Origin: JAITWN01 sp050486285
Lineage (GTDB): Bacteria; Pseudomonadota; Gammaproteobacteria; SZUA-140
NCBI GenBank assembly: GCA_050486285.1
Contig: JBJHCZ010000021.1
Coordinates: forward strand, 1 to 54,724
Length of the DNA: 54,724 nt
Direction of reading: 5' to 3'
A model generated the notes under the pieces. That model saw only the letters and a program-made list of their open reading frames with translations. It made no database searches and was not told where the DNA came from. Shown here piece after piece: positions 27,970 to 35,876 of this stretch. Every line of letters begins with the position of its first letter. The stretch's first letter is position 1. The position numbers and the translations under genes were made by a program.

Positions 27970-29353
27970 GCGCTTCGAACGCTGGCAGCGCCGGATCGCG
28001 GCCGCCGGGGAACGCCTCGCCGGCTATACGCCGCTGGTCGTCGAGGGCAAGATCACGCGCATGGTCGGCCTGACCCTGGAAGCCGCCGGTTGCCAGGCGG
28101 CGATCGGCGACCGCTGCCTGGTCGAGAATCCCGCCGGCCCGCCGATCGAGGCCGAGGTAGTCGGTTTCTCGGCCGACCGGACCTTTCTGATGCCGAGCGG
28201 TGACATCCGCGGGCTCGTACCGAGCGCGCGCGTGACCCCGACCGGCAAGGTGTATTCAGCGGCGGTCGGTGACGCGCTGCTCGGTCGCATCATCGACGGC
28301 ACCGGCAATCCGCTCGACGGACGGGGACCGGTGCGCACGAATACCACCTATCCGCTGCTCGGCCGACGGGTGAATCCGCTGGCGCGATCGCTGATCGACG
28401 AACCGCTCGACGTCGGCGTGCGCGCGATCAACACCATGCTGACGATCGGCCGCGGCCAGCGGCTCGGGCTGTTCGCCGGCAGCGGCGTCGGCAAGAGCGT
28501 GCTGCTCGGCATGATGACGCGCTTCACCGATGCCGACGTCGTCGTCGTCGGTCTGATCGGCGAGCGCGGTCGGGAGGTCAAGGAATTCACCGATCGCATC
28601 CTCGGTCACAAGGGCATGGCGCGCTCGGTCGTCATCGCGACGCCGGCCGACACCCCGCCGATGCAGCGCCTGCACGGCGCGATGCTGGCGACCAGCATCG
28701 CCGAGTACTATCGCGACAAGGGCCTCAAGGTCCTGCTGCTGATGGACTCCCTGACCCGCTATGCCCAGGCCCAGCGCGAGATCGCGCTGGCGATCGGCGA
28801 GCCGCCGGCGACGCGCGGTTATCCGCCGTCGGTATTCGCGAAGCTGCCGCAACTGGTCGAGCGCGCCGGCAACGGCGAGGCCGGCGGTTCGATCACGGCT
28901 ATCTATACCGTGCTGACCGAGGGCGACGATCACCAGGATCCGGTCGCCGATTCGGCGCGCGCGATTCTCGACGGTCATATCGTGCTGTCGCGCGACATCG
29001 CCGACGCCGGTCATTATCCGGCGATCGATATCGAGGCCTCGGTCAGCCGCGTGATGAACGAGATCATCGGCGACGATCACCGCCGCCAGGTCATGCGTTT
29101 CCGTCAGCTCTATTCGAACTATCGCAAGAATCGCGACCTGATCAGCGTCGGCGCCTATGCGAAGGGCAGCGATCCGCGCATCGACGAGGCCATCCGCTTC
29201 TGGCCGCAACTGACGCGATTCCTGCAACAGGACATGAACGAACGGGTGACCTTCCAGCAGGGTCTCAGGGGGCTCGCCGACGTGCTCGAAGAGACCCGCA
29301 AGCCGGCGCCCGCCGCCAAGACCGACGTCAAACAGGGGAGCAAGAGGTCATGA
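27950..29353 (+). CDS. fliI: Flagellar type III export ATPase FliI
   Basis: FliI is the hexameric ATPase of the flagellar export system. The 467-residue protein matches the F1-beta-like family. It has Walker A AGSGVGKS at about residues 176-183, VVGLIGERGREVKEF, the Walker B region LLLMDSLTRYAQAQREI, and GSITAIYTVLTEGDDHQDP. I choose the ATG at 27950, close after AGGGAAA. It overlaps fliH upstream and shares ATGA with fliJ downstream, so the three are translationally coupled. Confidence 0.97.
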   Translation: MTAPAAERFERWQRRIAAAGERLAGYTPLVVEGKITRMVGLTLEAAGCQAAIGDRCLVENPAGPPIEAEVVGFSADRTFLMPSGDIRGLVPSARVTPTGKVYSAAVGDALLGRIIDGTGNPLDGRGPVRTNTTYPLLGRRVNPLARSLIDEPLDVGVRAINTMLTIGRGQRLGLFAGSGVGKSVLLGMMTRFTDADVVVVGLIGERGREVKEFTDRILGHKGMARSVVIATPADTPPMQRLHGAMLATSIAEYYRDKGLKVLLLMDSLTRYAQAQREIALAIGEPPATRGYPPSVFAKLPQLVERAGNGEAGGSITAIYTVLTEGDDHQDPVADSARAILDGHIVLSRDIADAGHYPAIDIEASVSRVMNEIIGDDHRRQVMRFRQLYSNYRKNRDLISVGAYAKGSDPRIDEAIRFWPQLTRFLQQDMNERVTFQQGLRGLADVLEETRKPAPAAKTDVKQGSKRS

Positions 29354-29802
29354 CGCGATCCGATCGCCTGCAGCCCATTGCCGGGCTGGCGAAGAACACC
29401 GAGGACAATGCGGCCGCCGTGCTCGGCCAGGCGCGCCGTCAGTGCGAGGAGCAGGAGCGCCGGCTCGAGGAGCTGCGGCAGTTCCAGCGTGAGTACGACG
29501 AACGCTTCCAGGCGCTCGGCCAGTCGGGCATCGACATCCGCCGCGTCCATGAGTATCGCCGCTTCAACGATCGCCTGAACGAGGTCATCGAGCAACAGCA
29601 CAAGCTGCTGGACGAGTGCCGCCGCCAGCTCGAGCAGCAAAACCGCAACTGGTCCGAGGCCAGCGCGAAGCGCCGCGCCCTCGACAAGACCATCGACCGT
29701 TTCCGCAGCGAGGAGGCCGTCCACGCCGGCCGCCGGGAACAGCGCGAGACCGACGAACATGCGCAGCGAATGCGGGCGCTGTTCGAGGGCTACGGTTCGT
29801 GA
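29350..29802 (+). CDS. fliJ: Flagellar export protein FliJ
   Basis: FliJ is the central-stalk-like protein of the export ATPase and also handles chaperones. The 150-residue product is almost wholly coiled coil, rich in Glu, Arg and Gln, with the FliJ pattern QARRQCEEQERRLEELRQFQ near residues 26-45. The start overlaps the fliI stop (ATGA), with AAGAGG ahead of it. It ends the fliE operon; the following 391 bases contain no gene. Confidence 0.93.
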   Translation: MTRSDRLQPIAGLAKNTEDNAAAVLGQARRQCEEQERRLEELRQFQREYDERFQALGQSGIDIRRVHEYRRFNDRLNEVIEQQHKLLDECRRQLEQQNRNWSEASAKRRALDKTIDRFRSEEAVHAGRREQRETDEHAQRMRALFEGYGS

Positions 29803-29813
29803 GCAATATAGAG

Positions 29814-29930
29814 GCAGCGGCCGGGCGGGATATTCCCGTTGCGGAACACGCATGAATACATCCCTGTAGCTCACGCCCGCGTCCATGCGGGCGAAGGTTC
29901 CGCAACGGGAATATCCCGCCCGGCCGCTGC
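29814..29930. repeat. Hairpin element A1 (33-bp perfect arms, 51-base core)
   Basis: Bases 29814-29846 and 29898-29930 are perfect inverted copies (33 of 33). They enclose a 51-base core (29847-29897) that contains GAATACATCCCTGTAGCTC and a smaller hairpin GCCCGC-GTCCAT-GCGGGC. The core recurs inverted in element A2. It lies 12 bases after fliJ and has no T tract, so it is not a standard terminator. It fills part of the 391-base gene-free stretch between fliJ and fliK; I see no gene there. Confidence 0.9.
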
Positions 29931-29987
29931 GCTGATATAGATTTTACTCCTGCCACTGGCCGACTGCGGCAGTAATCAAAATTCGGT

Positions 29988-30100
29988 CTTCAGTCATTGG
30001 CCTGTTCCGTCAACGGGACCTTCGCCCGCATGGACGCGGGCGGGAGCTACAGGGATGTATTCATGCGCGTCCCGTTGACGGAGCAGGCCAATGGCTGAAG
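29988..30100. repeat. Hairpin element A2 (31-bp arms, inverted 51-base core)
   Basis: Bases 29988-30018 and 30070-30100 pair with 29 of 31 matches; both mismatches would be G.U pairs in RNA. The 51-base core (30019-30069) is the reverse complement of the A1 core with 49 of 51 identities. The arms share no extended match with those of A1 apart from a short TTCCG...AACGGGA-like segment next to the core. The fliK promoter lies 34 bases further on. Confidence 0.9.
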
Positions 30101-30133
30101 CACCATTGAGGTCACGAACCCGGCCGACTGCAT

Positions 30134-30149
30134 TGGCATATAACTTGCT
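30134..30149 (+). promoter_or_regulatory. Sigma54 promoter of fliK
   Basis: TGGCATA-TAAC-TTGCT is an excellent sigma54 match with exact spacing. The start would be near 30160, 34 bases before the fliK start codon. Confidence 0.83.
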
Positions 30150-30193
30150 CTTTCCCTGTCGAAGCAACCCTTGAACAGGCGATAAGCAGCACA

Positions 30194-31354
30194 GTGACAG
30201 CCTTCATTCCACAGATGACGATGCCCGCGGGCGCCGAAACGGCGGCCCTGCGCGCGCATTCGGCCGGTGATTCCGCGGGAACGGCCGAAGGGCGCGGGCT
30301 TTTCGCCGGGCTGATGTCGCACTTCGGCGGCGCGCCGCCGGGGCGAGACGGCATGTTCGTGTTGCCGGACGGCGCGGGATTGCCGGAGGGCGGCCAGATG
30401 TTGCCGCCCGGATTGCCGTTTGCGGCAGGCGACGAGGCGGCATTGTTCGGTCTGCCGGCGGATCACGCCGGTCTGCCGCCGCAGGCGCGCGCGGCGCTTG
30501 TGCTTGCATTGCGTGATCCGGCGGGCGCGTTGCCGGTCCATGAGACGGGCGGGCGAGCCGCCGTCATCCAGGCGCCGCTGGCCCCGGGGTTGACGGTGGC
30601 GCTCGCGGACGAGGCCTGGCGTGCCGATGCCGCGAGGCAGGCGGCAGGCTTGCTGGCGCTGTCGCCCGAGATCCTGACGCAGCGCATGGAGACGGCCGGT
30701 CAGGCATCGGTCATGAATGTCACGCAGCCGCAGTTGCTGCCGGGAGCGCCGCAGGCGCGCCGGCTCGAGTCGGCCGCGCTGATGTCGCAGTCCGGCGTGC
30801 TCGCCGGCTTGTTGAATGCCGTCGAGGCGGCGGATGCCGAAATGGCGCCGCTCGCACCGATGCTGTCGGCGACGCCGTCGGCGATGACGCAGGGCACTGA
30901 ACGCGCCCTGCCGGGCTGGACCCTGGCGACGCCGCTGCATCAGGCGCAGCAGTGGGGCGACGAAGTCGGCCAGCGTATTCGCTGGATGGTCGGCAATCAG
31001 GTCCATGCCGCGGAGCTGCGCATCAATCCCCCGCAGCTCGGACCGATCGAGGTCCGCGTCAGCGTCCATAACGATCAGATGAATGTCTCCTTCCTGTCGC
31101 AGAACGGACTGGTCCGTGATGCGCTCGAGGACGCGCTACCCCGCCTGCGCGACATGCTGAGCCAGCAGGGCTACGCCAGCGTCAATGTCGATGTCTCCGA
31201 GCACCCCGCTTCGCACGGCGGACGGGATGACGACGGCCGCGAGGCGAGCGCCGGCGATGCGTCCGCCGTCCCGCGCAACGATGCCGCCGATGGCGCACGC
31301 GGCGCCGTCTACCTGTCGTCGGCGTCGTCCGGCTTCATCGACTGCTACGCCTGA
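30194..31354 (+). CDS. fliK: Flagellar hook-length control protein FliK
   Basis: FliK measures hook length and switches export from hook to filament proteins by acting on FlhB. The 386-residue protein has a Gly/Ala/Pro-rich N-terminal ruler region and the conserved C-terminal Flg_hook domain (about residues 255-345) with VHAAELRINPPQLGPIEVRV and MNVSFLSQNGLVRDALED. The tail is disordered. The frame opens with a GTG at 30194 without a clear ribosome site; ATGs at 30215 and 30221 are alternatives. It has its own sigma54 promoter. Confidence 0.92.
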   Translation: MTAFIPQMTMPAGAETAALRAHSAGDSAGTAEGRGLFAGLMSHFGGAPPGRDGMFVLPDGAGLPEGGQMLPPGLPFAAGDEAALFGLPADHAGLPPQARAALVLALRDPAGALPVHETGGRAAVIQAPLAPGLTVALADEAWRADAARQAAGLLALSPEILTQRMETAGQASVMNVTQPQLLPGAPQARRLESAALMSQSGVLAGLLNAVEAADAEMAPLAPMLSATPSAMTQGTERALPGWTLATPLHQAQQWGDEVGQRIRWMVGNQVHAAELRINPPQLGPIEVRVSVHNDQMNVSFLSQNGLVRDALEDALPRLRDMLSQQGYASVNVDVSEHPASHGGRDDDGREASAGDASAVPRNDAADGARGAVYLSSASSGFIDCYA

Positions 31355-31492
31355 ACCGCGCCTGACGGGGGCCGTCCCCGCGGTGCTCCGATCCCCTGTT
31401 TCGTTCTGATTCCCCCGGTCGTGACCGGCTGCGCCGCCGCGCGGTGGTCCGGCGGCTTCCCGGCATCTCCCCGGCCTGTTGCATCCTGACCA

Positions 31493-31506
31493 GTCAATAT
31501 GTTGTC
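31493..31506. promoter_or_regulatory. Possible FleQ box upstream of fliL
   Basis: GTCAATATGTTGTC matches 11 of 14 positions of the Pseudomonas FleQ box GTCAATAAATTGAC. It lies 62 bases before the fliL sigma54 promoter. The rest of the 280-base fliK-fliL gap holds this promoter, a GC-rich imperfect inverted repeat at about 31354-31383 and an AT-rich stretch at about 31528-31558; no gene is seen. Confidence 0.4.
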
Positions 31507-31568
31507 GCCCTCCGGAAATCGCCTCATAACCTAATGATTCAATGAGGATAAAAAATCATGACGCCGAC

Positions 31569-31584
31569 TGGCATATGTATTGCT
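31569..31584 (+). promoter_or_regulatory. Sigma54 promoter of fliL-fliR/flhB
   Basis: TGGCATA-TGTA-TTGCT matches the consensus at both elements. The predicted start, near 31596, is about 39 bases before fliL. Confidence 0.83.
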
Positions 31585-31634
31585 AAAGACAGATCGGACA
31601 GATTGACGAAGCTGGAACCGCGGAGGGAGCCGTC

Positions 31635-32180
31635 ATGGCGATCGACCAGACGATCAACGAAGAAGACGAGCGCGAGATGGCGCCGCCGGCCCGCAAGGGC
31701 GGCGTGATGAAGATCCTGCTGATCGTGTTTTCGGTACTGCTGCTGATCATCGCGAGCGTCGGCACGACGCTGGTGATGACCGGAGGCATAGACGAGATCA
31801 TCAGCAACATGCGCGCCGGCGCCGCCGAAGGCGACGGCAAGCGCGCGCCGGCGCGGCCCGCGGCCCCGATCTATGTCGAGCTCGGCGAACCGTTCGTCGT
31901 CAATTTCATCGAGGGTAACCAGATCCGCTACCTGCAGGTCAAGATCGAGGTCATGACCCGTGACGGCGCGACCCCGCAGGCGATCTCCACGCATCTGCCG
32001 AAGATTCGCAACAACCTGGTCTTCATGTTCAGCGGCTTCGATTACACCTCGCTGGCGACGGTCGCCGGCAAGCAGAAGATTCGCGACGAGGCGCTGGCCG
32101 AGATCCGCAGCATCCTGTCCGACGAGACCGGCAATCCGGGCGTCGAGTCGGTCTATTTCACCAGTTTCGTGATGCAGTAA
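31635..32180 (+). CDS. fliL: Flagellar basal body-associated protein FliL
   Basis: FliL is an inner-membrane protein that surrounds and stabilises stator units. The 181-residue product has a short cytoplasmic N terminus, one transmembrane segment (about residues 25-47), a linker, and the periplasmic FliL domain with YVELGEPFVVNFIEGNQIRY and the C-terminal YFTSFVMQ typical of the family. It begins the fliLMNOPQR-flhB run and is followed after five bases by fliM. Confidence 0.95.
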   Translation: MAIDQTINEEDEREMAPPARKGGVMKILLIVFSVLLLIIASVGTTLVMTGGIDEIISNMRAGAAEGDGKRAPARPAAPIYVELGEPFVVNFIEGNQIRYLQVKIEVMTRDGATPQAISTHLPKIRNNLVFMFSGFDYTSLATVAGKQKIRDEALAEIRSILSDETGNPGVESVYFTSFVMQ

Positions 32181-32185
32181 GCGCC

Positions 32186-33196
32186 ATGGCCAATAACGAC
32201 ATCCTGACCCAGGACGAAATCGACGCGCTGCTGCACGGCGTCGACAGCGGCGACATCGAGACCGAGACCGGGGTGCCGCTGGCGGACGGTACGCCGGTGG
32301 AATACGACTTCACCAGCCAGGACCGCATCGTGCGCGGCCGCCTGCCGACGCTCGAGATCGTCAACGAGCGTCTCGCCAGGTACCTGCGCCATAGTCTATT
32401 CAACATGGTCAGGCGCAGCGCGGAGATATCGACCTCCGGCGTCCAGATGGTCAAGTTCTCGGAATATGTTCACAACCTGTTCGTCCCGGCGAGCCTGAAC
32501 ATGATAAAGATCGCGCCGCTGAAAGGCACCGGCCTGATCGTGCTCGATCCCAAGCTGGTGTTCATGATCGTCGACAACTTCTTCGGCGGCGACGGCAGGT
32601 TCCACGCCAAGATCGAGGGCCGGGAATTCACCCCGGCCGAGCAGCGCATCATTCGCATGATCCTCGACCTGATCTTCCACGACCTCAAGGAGGCGTGGTC
32701 GCCGGTCATGGCGCTCAACATCGATTTCCTCGGCATGGAGGTCAACCCGCACTTCGTCAACATCGTCAGCCCGAGCGAGGTGGTCGTGGTCTGCACCCTG
32801 CACGTCGAGTTCGAGAGCGGCGGCGGCGACATCCACGTGACGATGCCCTATTCGATGATCGAACCGATCCGCGAGCTGCTCGAGCGCATACAGACCGACA
32901 GGGTCGACATGGACGAGCGCTGGATGGCGACCCTGCGCAGCGAGATCATGCACGCTGAAATGGAGATGTCGAGCAGGCTGCTCGAAACGAAACTGACGAT
33001 GCGGCAGTTGAAGGATCTGAAGGTGGGCGACGTCATCCCCGTCGACCTGCCCGAGACCGTCACCGCGGCGGTCGAGGAAGTCCCGGTGCTGCGCGGCGTG
33101 TTCGGCAGGTCCGGCGGCAAGAACGCGATCAAGGTAACGGAAATCATCAGAAAACCGTCAGGCAGGCAACTGGTCACCATCACGGGAGCTGGATAA
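32186..33196 (+). CDS. fliM: Flagellar motor switch protein FliM
   Basis: FliM is the C-ring protein that sets rotation direction when CheY-P binds. The 336-residue protein keeps the N-terminal CheY-binding segment ILTQDEIDALL (residues 6-16), the middle CheC-like domain with IVNERLARYLRHSLFNMVRR, and the C-terminal FliN-like domain. The intact CheY segment suggests that CheY is made elsewhere, since no che gene lies in this window. The stop overlaps fliN by one base. Confidence 0.97.
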   Translation: MANNDILTQDEIDALLHGVDSGDIETETGVPLADGTPVEYDFTSQDRIVRGRLPTLEIVNERLARYLRHSLFNMVRRSAEISTSGVQMVKFSEYVHNLFVPASLNMIKIAPLKGTGLIVLDPKLVFMIVDNFFGGDGRFHAKIEGREFTPAEQRIIRMILDLIFHDLKEAWSPVMALNIDFLGMEVNPHFVNIVSPSEVVVVCTLHVEFESGGGDIHVTMPYSMIEPIRELLERIQTDRVDMDERWMATLRSEIMHAEMEMSSRLLETKLTMRQLKDLKVGDVIPVDLPETVTAAVEEVPVLRGVFGRSGGKNAIKVTEIIRKPSGRQLVTITGAG

Positions 33197-33570
33197 TGAA
33201 CGACACCAACAGAGAAGGCACGGCGGACGGGGGCGGTCGCGAGGACTACGCGGTCGCCGGATTCGAGAATCTGCAGGCGGACGCGCAGAGCGGCGGTCAG
33301 AGCATCGGCGACGGCAGCCTGGACATGATCCTGGATATACCGGTCACGGTCGCGGTCGAGATCGGCCGCACCAAGATGTCGATCAGCAACCTGCTCAAGC
33401 TGAACCAGGGATCGGTGGTGGAGATGGACCGCTTCGCCGGCGAGCCGATGGACATCACCGTCAACGGCACGCTGATCGCGCACGGCGAGATCGTCGTCGT
33501 CAACGAGAAGTTCGGCATCCGCTTCACCGACATCATCAGCGCGACCGAACGCGTCAAGAAGCTCAAGTAA
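33196..33570 (+). CDS. fliN: Flagellar motor switch protein FliN
   Basis: FliN forms the lower C ring together with FliM. The 124-residue protein has a variable, acidic N part and a C-terminal SpoA domain (about residues 45-124) with LDIPVTVAVEIGRTKMSISN and FAGEPMDITVNGTLIAHGEI. The length is slightly below E. coli FliN (137). Start and fliM stop overlap by one base. Confidence 0.97.
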   Translation: MNDTNREGTADGGGREDYAVAGFENLQADAQSGGQSIGDGSLDMILDIPVTVAVEIGRTKMSISNLLKLNQGSVVEMDRFAGEPMDITVNGTLIAHGEIVVVNEKFGIRFTDIISATERVKKLK

Positions 33571-33571
33571 C

Positions 33572-34033
33572 ATGGCCCCTCATTCCGCGGTTTCGATCAC
33601 GGCAGCTGCCGCGTTCCTGTTCGCCGTCGCCCTGCCGGCGGCCGCCTTCGGCAGCGAGGCGGCCGGCTACCAGGGCAGCCAGGTGATTTCGCTCGGCGGC
33701 CTGCTGCAGATGGCGACCGGCCTGGTGCTGGTGCTGCTGCTGATCTTCGCGGCCGCCTGGTTCGCAAAGCGCTTCGGCCGCTTCCAGGGCGTATCGACCG
33801 ATCGCCTGAGGCTGATGGGCGGCGTTCACCTCGGCAATCGCGAGCGGATCATTCTCCTGCAGGCAGAAGACGTGCGCCTGGTCGTCGGCGTGTCGCCCGG
33901 CTGCATTCGCACGCTGCATGTGCTGCCGGCGGAGGAGGAGGGCGGGGAATCACAGGGGGCGCGGCCGGCGGAGTCCGGCGACAGCTTCCTCAGCCGTTTC
34001 AACCAGGAAATCCGGAAGAGAATACAGTCATGA
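33572..34033 (+). CDS. fliO: Flagellar biosynthesis protein FliO
   Basis: FliO helps FliP assemble into the export gate. The 153-residue protein has an N-terminal signal-like segment (to about residue 27), then a transmembrane helix at about 48-67 (LLQMATGLVLVLLLIFAAAW). The cytoplasmic domain contains RLRLMGGVHLGNRERIILLQ, the family signature. It lies one base after fliN and overlaps fliP by four. Confidence 0.94.
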   Translation: MAPHSAVSITAAAAFLFAVALPAAAFGSEAAGYQGSQVISLGGLLQMATGLVLVLLLIFAAAWFAKRFGRFQGVSTDRLRLMGGVHLGNRERIILLQAEDVRLVVGVSPGCIRTLHVLPAEEEGGESQGARPAESGDSFLSRFNQEIRKRIQS

Positions 34034-34770
34034 CCAGGATCGGCTTCCTCATCGCACTGCTGGCGCTGCCGTCGGCGGCGCTGGCGGCAGACAACGGCAT
34101 CACCGCGCTGTCGGTGACGACTACGCCGGACGGCGGCCAGACCTGGTCGCTGAGCCTGCAGATCCTCGCGCTGATGACGGTGATGTCGCTGCTGCCGGCG
34201 GCGATGATGATGATGACCTCGTTCACGCGCATCATCATCGTGCTGGCGATCCTGCGCCAGGCGCTCGGCACGGTGCAGACGCCGACCACGCAGACGCTGA
34301 TCGGACTCGCGCTGTTCCTGACCGTGTTCATCATGATGCCGGTGTTCACCGACGCGTATAACAACGCGGTCAAGCCCTACATGGCCCAGGAGCTCGACAT
34401 GGAGGAGGCGCTCGCCCGCGGCAGCGTCCCGTTCAAGGCCTTCATGCTGCACCAGACCCGTGACAGCGACATCAACCTGTTCGCCGAGATCTCCGGTCAC
34501 GGCGAGATCGAGAGCCGGGAGGACGTGCCGTTCTCGCTGCTGATGCCGGCCTTCGTCACCAGCGAGCTGAAGACTGCGTTCCAGATCGGCTTCCTGATCT
34601 TCATCCCGTTCCTGATCATCGACCTGGTCGTCGCCAGCGTGCTGATGTCGATGGGCATGATGATGCTGTCGCCGCTGATCATCTCGCTGCCGTTCAAGAT
34701 CATGCTGTTCGTACTCGTCGACGGCTGGTCGCTGATCCTCGGCACGCTGGCATCGAGCTTCGCGGTCTGA
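34030..34770 (+). CDS. fliP: Flagellar export gate protein FliP
   Basis: FliP forms the core of the export gate with FliQ and FliR. The 246-residue product has a cleavable signal peptide (to about residue 20), then four hydrophobic segments. Diagnostic motifs are MSLLPAAMMMMTSFTRIIIV, LRQALGTVQTPTTQTLIGLA and LMPAFVTSELKTAFQIGFLI. It starts inside the end of fliO (ATGA). Confidence 0.98.
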   Translation: MTRIGFLIALLALPSAALAADNGITALSVTTTPDGGQTWSLSLQILALMTVMSLLPAAMMMMTSFTRIIIVLAILRQALGTVQTPTTQTLIGLALFLTVFIMMPVFTDAYNNAVKPYMAQELDMEEALARGSVPFKAFMLHQTRDSDINLFAEISGHGEIESREDVPFSLLMPAFVTSELKTAFQIGFLIFIPFLIIDLVVASVLMSMGMMMLSPLIISLPFKIMLFVLVDGWSLILGTLASSFAV

Positions 34771-34807
34771 CACCGCATCCGTTCCCGCGCCGAAGGAGGC
34801 CGCCGCC

Positions 34808-35077
34808 ATGACACCCGAAACCGCGATCACGATCGGTCAGAGCGCGCTGACCCTGACCTCGATCATCGTCGCGCTGATTCTGCTGCCGGCGCTCGCCGTC
34901 GGCCTGCTGGTCAGCATGTTCCAGGCCGCGACCCAGATCAACGAGCAGACGCTCAGCTTCATCCCCAAGCTGTTCGTCGTGCTCGGCGTGCTGTTCGTCG
35001 CCGGCCACTGGATACTCCAGAACCTGATCCATTACACCACCCGACTGTTCAACGACATCCCCACCCTGATCGGCTGA
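34808..35077 (+). CDS. fliQ: Flagellar export gate protein FliQ
   Basis: FliQ is the small gate subunit wrapped around FliP. The 89-residue protein has two transmembrane helices and the family motif LLVSMFQAATQINEQTLSFI followed by PKL. AAGGAGG lies 8 bases before the ATG. Length is exactly typical (89). Confidence 0.98.
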   Translation: MTPETAITIGQSALTLTSIIVALILLPALAVGLLVSMFQAATQINEQTLSFIPKLFVVLGVLFVAGHWILQNLIHYTTRLFNDIPTLIG

Positions 35078-35099
35078 GGGGAGAGACAGGCGGCGATCC

Positions 35100-35873
35100 G
35101 TGAGCATAGCCCTCGAACAACTGACGGCATGGATGACCGGCTTTCTGTGGCCGTTCTTCCGCGTCGCCGCGCTGATCACGATGGTGCCGCTGCTCGGCAT
35201 GCGCACGATCCCGGTGACCTTCCGCATCGGCATGGCGATCGCCATCACGCTGGTGATCATGCCGCTGCTGCCGCCGGTGCCGCCGATCGATCCGGTCAGC
35301 GCCGAGGGACTGCTGATCACCGCCTGCCAGATACTGATAGGGCTGGCGATGGGTTTCTTCATCCGCCTGGTGTTCAGCGCGATCGAGACCGCGGGCGGCA
35401 TGATCGGCATGACCATGGGTCTCGGCTACGCGCAGATGATGGACCCGGTCAACGGCATTGCCGTCCCGGTCGTCAGCCAGCTCTATACGATCATGGCGAC
35501 GCTGATCTTTCTCGCGCTGAACGGCCACCTGATCCTGATCGAGATCCTCGCCGACAGCTTCCACGCGATCCCGGTCGCGCCCGAGGCGATCTCCGGGGGC
35601 GGCCTGTGGATGCTGCTCGGCTGGGCCGGCTGGATCTTCAAGGGCGCGGTCATCATCGCCCTGCCGGCGGTGGCCGCGCTGCTGCTGGTCAACATCTCCT
35701 TCGGCGTCATGATGCGCGCCGCGCCCCAGCTCAACATCTTCGCGGTCGGCTTCCCGGTCACGCTGATGCTCGGCTTCGTCTTCATGCTGGTGTCGTTGCC
35801 GATGTTCCTGCCGCAGTTCTCGGGACTGCTGGACAACGCCTATTTCTCCATCCGCGGCATGCTGGTCGAGTAA
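35100..35873 (+). CDS. fliR: Flagellar export gate protein FliR
   Basis: FliR is the single-copy gate subunit. The 257-residue membrane protein has several hydrophobic helices, with FRVAALITMVPLLGMRTIPV near the start and AGGMIGMTMGLGYAQMMDPV in the middle. I accept a GTG start at 35100 because it gives the usual N terminus (LEQLTAWMTGFLWPFFRVAA) and GGGGAGAG lies upstream, though the spacing is long. It ends three bases before flhB. Confidence 0.95.
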   Translation: MSIALEQLTAWMTGFLWPFFRVAALITMVPLLGMRTIPVTFRIGMAIAITLVIMPLLPPVPPIDPVSAEGLLITACQILIGLAMGFFIRLVFSAIETAGGMIGMTMGLGYAQMMDPVNGIAVPVVSQLYTIMATLIFLALNGHLILIEILADSFHAIPVAPEAISGGGLWMLLGWAGWIFKGAVIIALPAVAALLLVNISFGVMMRAAPQLNIFAVGFPVTLMLGFVFMLVSLPMFLPQFSGLLDNAYFSIRGMLVE

Positions 35874-35876
35874 GCG

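Noticed and set aside
29814..30100. Hairpins A1 and A2 as simple Rho-independent terminators
   Set aside because: There is no T tract after either hairpin, the loops are 51 bases long and conserved between copies, and arms of 31-33 bp are far longer than needed.
29814..30100. Hairpins A1 and A2 as CRISPR, integron attC or insertion sequence remnants
   Set aside because: There is no regular repeat-spacer pattern, no integrase or transposase gene nearby, and I see no target-site duplication; a non-autonomous mobile origin is still possible.
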